64,000 bases of DNA, from contig JABBOT010000014.1 in assembly GCA_016165875.1 (NCBI GenBank), positions 1,721,078 through 1,785,077 on the forward strand. Reading direction: 5' to 3'. This stretch comes from Acanthopleura granulata. Taxonomy: Eukaryota; Mollusca; Polyplacophora; Chitonida; Chitonidae. The notes beneath the pieces are model-generated. The model did not search any database. It was not told the DNA's origin and saw only the letters and a program-made list of their open reading frames with translations. Positions 10,476 to 22,400 of the stretch are shown here, piece by piece (position 1 is the first letter of the stretch; each line of letters opens with the position of its first letter). The position numbers and the translations under genes were made by a program.

Positions 10476-13400
10476 ATGGCGTCAAGCAAGAGGAAAGCGA
10501 TGAAAGTCAAAGTGGTTCCGCAGAAAGTAAAATTATTCCGAGCGAACGAACCGCTGTTGAGTGTGTTCATGTGGGGCATCAACCACACCGTAAGTAACGC
10601 CCCAGGGGTGGGACATGGGGGCAGGGGAAACGTCAGAGCTGGTGGTGAGGGCCTTCAAGCAGAGATCACCCTGGCACGGTTTTAATCGCATTTATAACTC
10701 GGTTACATTTGGTCTTAACACCATCCATAACTCTCTCTCGGGTGATCCAAAGATTTGTTTACATTCGGTGAACGTTGTCATTACGGTAATGAAATCTTTT
10801 TATTTCACCCATTGCCGTATGCAAGAGAAAGTGCTTGGCACAAGTGGCATAAATTGTTGACCGAAAGCGAAATTCGTAAACACTGCTGAAATAAATGATA
10901 GCTCTCTTAATGTCAGTTTCAAGTGCAGTAAACATTTTGCCATGAAGTATTGAAGTAAACTGGATAACAGCATCTTTCCAGGAATACTGGTAACAGGATT
11001 TCCAAAGTTTTACTCTGTCTTACCTACTAGTGTTGCATATTTATGTTGGCAAAGTAACACGTGGGCCATTTACATTAACGTTAAGCTTTGTTACGAACTA
11101 CTTTGCGTGTCCCATTCAACCCGTATTTGTACATTTGGTTCTTGGACGTCTTAAATAGTGTGACATGTTGAAGTTATTTTAATGCATTTAATGAGCACTC
11201 AGTCGTGCATGTCTTAGTCACTTGAATAAGTGATAACAACAGCAGACAGAAACTTTATTAGAAACACTTCACTCGTCATTCTCCCTGCCTGTGGGACATT
11301 GGTGGCAGAGAGCAGTTTGCATTGAAGATTCAACCAATGCAATGTGCATATGTACATTGCAAGAGGGAAAGTTTTTCAGTAACTTGAAAAATGTCAGTGG
11401 TTTAGCTGTGCACTGTGACTTTCACTGTGATTTGCACTGTGATTTTTTCCACCCTTGAAACTGATTGTCATCTATCAGTGAAAACTTATCAAGTATGCCA
11501 CTAAGCATCAGAAAAATGAGTGGTTAATAGTCGATGCCATCCGCATTTTAAAAAATGACAAAAATCATGCAGGGAGCTTGTACATGGTTTAAACAGTACT
11601 TTCTATCATGTGAGATTTACAACTGCAATTTCTGTCTTAATGTGCGCGCACGGTAAGCTGCAAATTATTTGATGTAAGTGTCACAAAAGTATGTGCATAA
11701 GACGTGGCATATGTGAAAATGAACTAAGGGCTGATATCTGTCTGATTTGTCAGAAGCACTGCTCACGCATGTGCAAATCAAACTTTGGGTGTCTGAGGCC
11801 ATCCTTAAAAAAATACTTGTTTGACGTAACCTGGCTCGAAAATTAACTCAAATTGAAATAATCTGAAAAACTTGTGTAAATGATGTCTGCAAGTGAAACT
11901 AAGGGTATATGTACATATATAAGCATTCACTGAATTAAATAGAGATAAAAATGCATGACAACTCGTGGATTTCTCTCATGTATTTCCCATACTGATAGGG
12001 AATAGTAAAACATCATTGTGGTAGTACCAAATCAGTAAATAAATTTCATAATGTTTTCTTTGTTGTTGTTTTCAGATAAATGAACTAAGTCATATTAACG
12101 TACCTGTTATGTTGATGCCGGATGACTTCAAGGCATTCAGTAAGGTCCGAGTGGATAACCATCTCTTTAACAAGTAAGTTGTAGAGAGGGCAGACTTCTT
12201 ACGAGAAGCAGTGCCTGCCCATAGGTAGTGGTTTACTCTGTACCATCAGGTTTCCTTTTCCCATAACCCACACTGCCGTCATGTGAGGGAATATGTCTCC
12301 AGTATGTGTCCAAAAGACCAGTAAAATAAATGTATAAATACATAAATGAGGTGATGAATGATAGATGGAAACGGTCATAAAGTTTAGTGATGTAGTCAGT
12401 TTTAATAGCTCCCAAAAAATAAAGGTCTCAAATTGAGCTGAAGTCTTCCCAAAATCAACTCTGTCATGATTGTGCATATTCAGTGAAATATCAGGTGCAT
12501 AAATAATTCTTGGCTATAATTATCCACTTTCATATTATTTAATGATGTGTCTAAAATGGAATATTTCACCTCTTCACAGCACATAGGATGACCACAATTT
12601 TTGGGGTCATTCTCAAGAGCTATCTGTATATAAGTATCCAGGGAGATACAAGATTTGTTTTTTTTTCTCCTTACAGAGAAAATATGCCCAGTCATTTCAA
12701 GGTAAAGGAGTACTGCCCAATAGTCTTTCGTAATTTACGAGAGAGATTTGGGATAGATGATGTTGATTATATGGTAAGGAAGACTTCATCTAGTGCTTTT
12801 CATGTGCACATATGTTATGGGTTGAAGCAAAATGAACTTTTTTACTGTGTCACTGATGCTACAAATTTTAGAACATCATTTGAAATAGATATCAAAGAAT
12901 TCAAATAATAGTGAAAAAAAACGTTTGACAGTTAATTTCGTTTATAAATTTGTTTTTTATTTTTAACATAATTGTAATCTGCTTTTAGCAGTTTTTCAAC
13001 ATTTACTTTGTGTAATAAGAAAGAAAGATATCAACGTTAAAGATGTGCTAAGGTGATAGTGAAATCACTTTTTTTTATCCAGAGTTCCATGAGTATACAG
13101 CTTTTCAACCGTTATTTTAATTCAAAATAAGTGAAAAATGACCTGAATTATGTGTTAATGTAGAATATAGAGATTGCTATTTATCTGTTACCTAGAATTC
13201 TCTGACCAAACAGCCATTAGACATGGACTCACCCGGCCGCAGTGGTGCTCGCATGTTGAGCTCACAAGATGGCTACTACTTCATCAAAACCTTAGTCAGT
13301 GAAGAGGTGGAGCAAATGCACCACATTCTTAAACAATACCACCAGGTAAGAGAATGCAAGCTTTGTGGAAGTGTCATACCTGTGTGTTTTTTTTTTTATG

Positions 13401-16400
13401 AGCAGAATGTTGCCTTGTTGACATTTTGAAAAACTGTACGGTTGTATGATGGTTTTAAGCCAGGTATTCAAGTTTCCACTTCCCAAGATAGTGAGCGCTG
13501 TCCTAACGTAGAATAATTCTTGAGTGTGGTAAATAATTAGATAAATATCTGTTTTTGCTGTGTTGTTTTCATGTGAAGGTTTATCTGTTGGCCGAGAAAG
13601 GACAGCTTCTTTATCCACCCATAAGCGTTACCATTGTGATACAAGGGAAACATTCCCAAGTAGGGTCTTGTCCCCATTCAGATGTACATATTTTTTGGTA
13701 ATCTGACGTAAAGCTATTCTCACTGATTTATTCTGTTGCTCAGCATATGTCCATTTTAAAATATTGTCCAGCTCATGCTGCAGACAGTTGTGGGTTTCCC
13801 AGAAGCTGTGCCCGATTTCCTCCCACCATAATGTTGTCTGCCATCATTTAAGTGAAATTTTCTTAAGTGCGGTGTAAAATGCCATTGAAGTGAATAAATG
13901 AAATATTGTCAATGTAAGCTTGAAGCTTGTACCTATCCACCTGTCTGTGGCTACCTATATGTCTGCGGTTTCTGTTGCAGCACATTGTAGAGGTGCACGC
14001 CGTCACCTTGCTCCCTCAGTACCTGGGCATGTACAGGATTACCGTCAATGACGTCGAAACTTACTTAGTAGTTATGAGAAATGTGTTTAGCCCTAGGCTT
14101 AGAATACACAAGAAATATGATCTCAAGGTGAGTGGCTGATTTCCTGCTCATACCAATGTGCTGTTCGAGCAAGTCCCTCATAACTTCTAATTCTGTCGGA
14201 AGTATAAAACGTGCAACCTCTTCTTACTTCCATCGAATTGTACTTTTTCGTCAAGGTGGTTATCTCCCCTGCTTTTTTTTCTTTGCGTTTAAGAACCGCT
14301 GTTATAAAATTTAGCAAGGTCAGTAGTAAGCAGATTGCAGATTTGTGAACAGTTTACTCTTTAGGAAGTATGTACATGGATTGTTATGTTCAACATTTAC
14401 ACCGTTACAATTCCTGTCTGACTAGGTGCCTCCTTTTGATTCCACCCCCTCTCTATCATTGTTAAAAGGGTGACGCAATTTGTCATGATTTTCAGTGTCT
14501 TTACTCACTCCTTCTCTCAGGCTACACCGATTCTGGTTTTCCAAGGGGTGGGATTGGGGAGAGGGGAACTGCAATCCCAGAGTGAATTGAAGAAGCCATT
14601 TTGAAACTGAATCTAGAAAAGTGTCGCCACCTTTCAGTAGAGATTGTATATTTTGGACATAGCGTGAAGCAAACGAAACAACATTGTGTACAAAATTGCT
14701 TGAACAGAGCTGGCAGCAAATAATGTCATATGTTCCCAGATGCAGAAATAGGGGGAGATAAGCAAATATGTGGCAAGAGTCCTCTCCCTTGAACTCTGAT
14801 TTATGAGGTTATTTGAAGAGCTTGATAAATCCTTTATACAATGTTGGAAGAGGGTCTGCCCAGTTTCCTTCCACTGTATAAGTGAAATATTCCAGAGTGT
14901 ATACACCAATTGATAATAAAGAGTGCAAAATGGGATTAGTGTGGGCAGATTCGTGTATGTGTTTTGTAAACAGAACCATATCTATAAAAAAAGCTTGGAA
15001 GGCTCTTTTTCCATGACTGTGCATATAGAACTTGTAAGTGTGTGAATCAAAAGAAATTTTTATGAAGAAAAAAGGAACCATTTATTGATATGATTTCAAA
15101 GCATCATGTTTTGTTCAAGTTCTAATGCAAAATGATTGATATGAGCACCCAACAGTTTGGGAGCCCAAGGGTGCTCTGGAAAAGTAATGACTTTTGATAT
15201 GGTAAACGCCCAGCACTGCGTCATTTATTTCTGGAGATTTTATATTGTCGTCACTGTTGTTTTCTGTCCCCAGGGGTCGACTGTAGACAGGCAGGCCAGT
15301 GACAAGGAGAGGGTGAGTTATGGCATGTTCCAGTTCGGTAATCGTAAAAAGACAGAACAGGTAACAATCCAATCATTTTATTTTTCTCTGGGGCGGCGGC
15401 GGCTCTCTCTGGTTTCTGGTCTCTTCTCTGGCCTCATCAACTGATCCACTAACTACAGCTAGCGCAGCTGCTCGCATCAAAACTGCAACTCGATCAAGCT
15501 CCTGCACGACTTTTTTTTTTTTTGCCTTGTGTCCTGAGAGGCCCTGCTTCATGAATGCATACTTGATTTATAAAGTGAATTTTTGGAATGTCAAGTGGCT
15601 TGACTAACAGACGCTACATTTAGTACTGTTACTCAGATCAGGTTATCAAGAGTTTACCTGTACAGGTGGTTTTAGTACTGAGCACATTGCAGCCTATCCT
15701 TGCACCACGTAGAAATGTTGCAAAACAGCTTATGAGGAGCGTAAAACACGTCATGTTTAAGAACATTAATATTCACAAACATTATAGGGTTGAAATTAAA
15801 CATGCAAAGCTGAATACACTTACATCAGAATTAACCGCAGCAACATATGTAATAGTCATCAGTGGTGTAGAAAGATGAGCAAATGTTTTCACATGGGTTA
15901 AATACCAGGTAAACATATTTTTTATCACAGTCAGGGCTGTGTATGTGTGTCATTGCAATTGAAACACTACTGGAGAATTTTTCATTTATATGACAGCCTG
16001 GGCCAGGGAATTTCACAAAAGTCTTCAAAGGTGTGCGGAGGAATGTTTGCTCAGTCTAAACTTTCTCTGAAGACTACTTGTCTTCCATCTGTGTGATGTC
16101 CAACTCTGTCTGTCATGTGTGAAAAGCTTTGTCAAATTTTAGACTCTTCAGTTTCCTTCAGATTCTGTAATTCTGTAACCTTTCAGCACGTTTGCAAGAT
16201 GTTTATCTTTACCTGTTCCAAGGACATTCTGTGTAGACTGATACTTCGTGAGACCCTGAAATAAGCCCAACTTAACCAATGTAGTTTTGCCTCCAAAGTC
16301 AAACTGAAAATCTACAGAAATTGCATAGAAAGCTGCATTTTCATATGTGTTAAATTAGGCTATGATTAAAACGGACAACTTCTACAAATACTAAGTCGAA

Positions 16401-19400
16401 CATTTTTTAGCTTGGCATAAAAAAACATTGTTCAATGCCTTAATCAAGAATTTTTCACTTTTATGATGGTGGACTGTTTGACTAGTGTGCTTAGGGTAGA
16501 CCACTGATCTTTGGCAAGTTAGCAGGGAAATTTTCCAATATGTGGCATACAGATTGGTAACATTGGTGGAAGACAAGGTGGCATGACCTCAAGACAATTG
16601 GTCTTCAGTGGACATTAGACGGGACAGTGCAGATCTGATCCATAAACACCATTGGCTAGATGTGGTCAGCAAACATGCCAAAGCCTCATACGTAGTGAGA
16701 GCTGGAGAACCGAGAAATTCCCTGTCTAAGCCATAGCCCCTTGTATCAAGTGAGAGCTGGAGAACCGAGAAATTCCCTGTCTAAGCCATAGCCGCTTGTA
16801 TCAAGTGAGAGCTGGAGAACCGAGAAATTCCCTGTCTAAGCCATAGCCCCTTGTATCAAGTGAGAGCTGGAGAACCGAGAAATTCCCTGTCTAAGCCATA
16901 GCCCCTTGTATCAAGTGAGAGCTGGAGAACCGAGAAATTCCCTGTCTAAGCCATAGCCCCTTGTATCAAGTGAGTAGATCGCCTGTGCGATTAGTGTCTC
17001 ATAAAGCACCTTGGTTGAGAGCCGTACACATGACGTGGGGCAAATAGGTCAATCGAGGCCATATATGGAATGTAACCTTTTAACCAGACGTTAACATCTC
17101 CAACAACGGCAGGTGGATGTTTGTATTATGGGATATTAATCGCCTCAGTTTACAAGTGAAGAGGTCTAATGCCCGTTTTAGGCCAAAGTTTGTCTTTTAT
17201 AGGAAAAATAAGGGTTGACTGGGCATATGAATAACAATGAAATGGTGGATAGCACCCATTAGAGGTGATCCATTCGACCTGGTCGAGGTGGGGGTAGGCG
17301 GGCCAACGTTTCCCACCTTTACTTTATATAAGGTATGGGTAGGGTGTAACTATGTTATAAGCATAGGCAATCTACTAACTTGATACAAGAGATATTGTAG
17401 GACTACTGCAACATCATTATTTTAAACGTCAGGGGGAGACAAACTCTGACATTTGTACTTCTAACGTCTGGGCAAACATTCACAATAATTGACAAATCTG
17501 ATGCATTCATCACCAAGTTTTTTCTTTGTTAAATTTTACTAGCAAATGGAAGAAAACATCAGAAAACTAGGGTTGTAGTGAATAAAGAAAAACAACAATG
17601 TCTTTGAAGTATCTCCAGATGAAGACTGCCTAAAGTGTTTAAAACAGGACAATCCCCCCCAAAATTGTGCCTTTCTCAGCATGCTCTAGAGGCGTCACAT
17701 GAGTTGTGGACAAATTTGTTGAGAGTGTGAAAAGTTGGTGAAAAACAAATTGACCACAAAAGGAAGAGAAAAATGGAGAAAACCAAGATTTTTGTCCTGC
17801 TGTGGGTACCTGTTTTGCCTGTTCTAAATTTTGTGAATTTTTGGAAATCTGTACATAGTGGAGTGCTAGTTTTGTATTGTGGGATCGTAAGCAGTCTGCC
17901 TAGCTTTATTTTCATAACATGCTTGTTTTTCTGTTCAGTGAAAGATTCCCGTTTTCTTTCTTTCTTTCTTGATATTTTTTAATGAATATGGTAAAAAGAT
18001 GAATTTGCCATGATATGACATGGAATTTTTCACTGAACGCCTTTCCTTTGTCTAACCCCTTTGTTGCTTAATATTTCTTGCTTTTCTCCATTTTATGTTT
18101 GTTCTGTTTGTTTGTTTATTTTGGTTTGGCATACTAGCAGATTTGTCAACTCATTTGCCATTGTCATTTAACTCAGTAGAGACATGTTTCTCAAGAAACA
18201 AAGAAAAAAACGATAAGGTGAAGAAACATAGGGCATTCCAAAGTGTTTGTTAACCTTGCAGCATCTTCAATGAATAAAAATTGGAATACATTCTCCACTA
18301 GCAGTGGTATTACTTTGTCCTGAAGATCCATTTCCTGCTAAATGTGATGTAGAGTTTTATTTTCCAACACAATTAATGCCGTTAATTATTGTGAACCCAA
18401 ATTTCCTACTTATACAATTGTGTAGAGAAAAATTTGATGGTGAAACCCACTTGAGTTGAAAATACAAACTTGATTTATAATTGTATTGTTTTAGCAGCAT
18501 TATTATCCTACCTATAAGGTCACATCTGAATAGATACTTCGCCAAGTTTTTGCAAAAAAGCCATAGAATGTTACAATGTTTTGTTTACTTTTTGTTTTCT
18601 TTTGCATTTTGTTTGCTGTGTTTTTAAGCTTACCCATTCTTCATTGATAATGCATGCGTCTTGAATTAACATGAACATACTAACTGCATGCCTTCATTTT
18701 TTTTCCCTGTAGAGTTTACTCTGGAAAACTCTTTGAGTTGTATGCTCAAAGGCTTGCAACGAAGGCAATGTGATCACACATGCACATGCCCAGAGAAATT
18801 CTTTCAATCAAATAATCAGTGTCTCAAATCCTAAAGAAAACAGTTCTTGCTGTTGTCATTTAAATATTATCTTTCCCTTCATGAGGGTACGCTTCAGAAG
18901 TGTTGAAAAATTGGGTCATCTGCCATGAGCAGACAGGGAGTCGTTGGTCATTATAAAAAACAACACTGTTTCTTCAGAACTATTTTTTTTTTCAACAGCT
19001 CTGGTTTTAATAAAATCGCTTGTGCCTTGTGAGGGCTTAATATCTCTCGCAAAAGATTTCAGAGGAGTAATGGTGCAATTGTCGGCAAGTGACTTGCTAC
19101 TTACCCAGAATCTGCTCATTGCAAGTCCTGACTCAGTGTTGTTTCACTTGTTTTTTTTTATGAATGCCATGACTGAAATAAAGTTTTAAAGATTTTCCCT
19201 TTATTTGATGCATAACTTTGGCACAAAGTAAATGGTTAACGTGGCATAGTTTCTCTGTTTTGTTTTACTCTAAGACTGTTATGATTGCTTTCGTTTCAGT
19301 TTTTGCTTGTGATTACTTTTCTGAATGTTTTTATTTTTCAATTTGCCGAATGTGAATTTGTATGACTTTCAAGGTACATTTTGTTGTTTCCTGGCAGACT

Positions 19401-22400
19401 GTATTTATAAATGAAGGTGTAGTAGTGTGCTGTACAAGAACCTAAACAAAATAGGTTAGCATGCATTGGTTCAGTGGGTGTTATGTTTGCAGTGAATCAG
19501 CACCGATCAGTCGTCTCTGTGAGGTTTCGGCCTCGAATCCAGCTCTGACTGGTTCTGTTGTGGCCATAAGTCAGGAGGTTTGTCAAACACCAAGTAAACG
19601 GCAGTGTTTTGCTCTGGGCTATCTGGTTTCCTTCCACACTTGAACCAAAAGGCTGTTGAACAATTTCCATATGATACTCATGGCCTGCACTGACCGATCT
19701 CGTTGAAGACAAAAATGAAAAAAAAACAAAGTTTTCTGCAAATACAGTACACTCTTCCCCCCCCCCCATCTTTTATACCTCATCGTTTTCCTCCATTCAC
19801 CTCAAACCACTTCCTTCTCATCATAATGCCTTATTGACGTGCACATACTTACACTAGGCCTCATTGACTAATATGCGTATTTGCACCACATGCCTCATGG
19901 ACGAATGCACGAATGTACAGTGCATGCCTCATTGACCAGTGCACATATTTACACCACAGACCTCATTTACAAGTGCACATATTTACACCACAAACCTCAT
20001 TGACAAGTGCACATGTTTACACCACGTCTCATTGACTTATGCACATATCTATCACAACCTGCCTCATTGATAAGTGTTTCGCCACGTTATGGCAGAAAGA
20101 TTGCCAATGTTGCATAAAGCCATAATCAATCATTCATTGACAAGTATGCATATTTACACCACATGCCTCATTGACAAGTGCACATATTTACACCCTATGC
20201 CTCATTGACAAGTGTACATATTTACACCTCATGGCTCATTGACAAGTGCACATATTTACACCTCATACATGTTTGACAGATGCACATATTTACTTTTACA
20301 TTGACAAATGCAGATTGAGATGTGCACATACACCACATGCTTCACTGACAAGGGCCGATGTTTTCACCACTTCATCGTCCTCATTTACTATGGACTGTCT
20401 CATTCTTAAGTTGTCACTACCATGGACCAACTGCCTTAGGCACATGTACATTGCTGTTGGACCAACTGCCAAACATGTTGCTGTTGGCACTGCCATTGAC
20501 CACATGCCTTAGGTGTTGCATTTGGCACTACCATGGACCATCTGCTTCAAGTATTGCTGTTGGCACTACCATGGGCCATCTGCCTTAAGTATTGCTGTTG
20601 GCACTACCATGGACCGTCTGCCTTAAGTATTGCTGTTGGCACTACCATGAACCATCTGCCTTAAGTATTGCTATTGGCACTACCATGAACCACCTGCCTT
20701 AGGCACTACATTGAGTTATCTTTGGCACTAGCCTGTATCATTTGCCTTTAGCACTGTGTTGACTTGTCTTCCTGAACCACTTTCACAGATATTATATCAC
20801 TATAATGAACCATCTACTTTAGGCGGTACATTCAGTTATCTCTCGTGAGCACTAGAGTGTACCATGTGCATTAAGCAATGTGCAATGTGCAATCTTAAGA
20901 TCTGTGCCTTGGGAACTACGGTTCTAAATCATCTGGGACACCACATTGACTTGTCGAATAGTATATTGAGTTGTTTTGCTTTAGCAGTGGTGTGAATGGT
21001 CTCCCTCTGGCACTGCTGTAGTCCATTTCCCTCTTTTCGTTTCTACGGCCCCAGCAATGCTGTACATATGTAGACTTTGCCTCTCCTCTCCCCCCCCCCC
21101 CCACAAACTGCCTCAGACCATTGAGGCATCTTCCATAGCCACCCTGCTTGTTAGCATTCATAGTTTTCCTTGGCTCTTCATGGTTTTATTCTGTTGTTCT
21201 AAGGCAAAGGATCTTCCTACCTTTAAAATGGTCATAGTTTCCCTGGGCACTTCATAATTTCACTCTGTTGTCTCAAAGGCAGAATGTTTTCCCACCTTGA
21301 AAATGTCCAGAGCTTCCCTGGGCACTTCATGGTTTCGTTATTTTGCCCCCAAGCAAAGGATCTTCCCACCTTAAAGTGGTCATAGTTTCCCTTGGCAGTT
21401 CGTGATTTCACTCTGTTGTTCCCAAACAAAGGATCTTTCCACCATGAAAATGTCCAGAGCTTCCCTTGGCATGTCATGATTTCACTCTGTTGTCCCCAGG
21501 CAAAGGATCTTCCCACCTTTAAAGACAATGACTTCATGAAGGACGGAGCCAGTATTGAGATTGGCCCCGCGGAAAAAGAGAAGTTTATGGCCACTCTTAC
21601 CAAGGATGTAGAGGTGAGTTGTTTGAATATAGAGCCAAATTGTGTCCTTTCTTGCTGGCTAAAATTCTTCAGAGTTGGTTGAATTGTTCTCCAGTAACTC
21701 CTTGTCAACCTAGAAAATTGAAAACCATAAATGATCTGTAACTTCCAGAAATTTATTGGAAGTTAATAGTTGTAATCTATAGTAACATGACATAATTTCA
21801 TGATGTTTTACTGATGTATTAGTTGGCCTTCATGTTCACTGTATGGCACTTATGTTGGAAAAACCTGAACCGGGTTGAATGAAATTATGCAGCTGCCAAA
21901 ATCTACTTGAAATCTTTCCATCTTTTGAATCTAATTTTTGCATCATTGTAGTATACAGTATACGTTGTCTAGTTGCAGTGTCATGTATTTCTTTTTTTTT
22001 TTTTTCTCATATAATGTGATTATTAAAATGTGATAACAGCATCTGAGAAATCATCACTGGATAGATTTTTCCTAGTTCTCCATGGTGATAGGAGGGTGTG
22101 TAGATCGTTACCATTTATGCCATTACGTCAACAGTTACAATAACACCCTAACTGAGGCAAACTGAAAGAGACCAGATTTCACCAGTTACTTGTGACCATA
22201 TGCCAACAACTACACTGTCATGGATGCTCTGGTTTTACTCTGCCAGCTGTACTGAAGCATTACTGTGATCTCAGGGGGCTTTCTAGCCATTTTAATGTCT
22301 TTCTTGTGGTGGTAACCACAATGAGAAATATAGGAAGATTGAGTTTTAGACAAATGTTGTATTGAGTGTTTGATACGTTGGTGATGAAAAAATGTTTAGT

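Noticed and set aside
16695..16970. Regular 55-bp repeats as a CRISPR array
   Set aside because: The units are contiguous with no variable spacers, and the sequence is an animal intron.
20246..20588. Overlapping Cys/His-rich ORFs on both strands
   Set aside because: They are products of the 34-bp and 38-bp minisatellites.
21232..21708. 158-codon minus-strand ORF
   Set aside because: It runs antisense over the 74-bp junction array and exon 7. Its internal repeats are those of the array.
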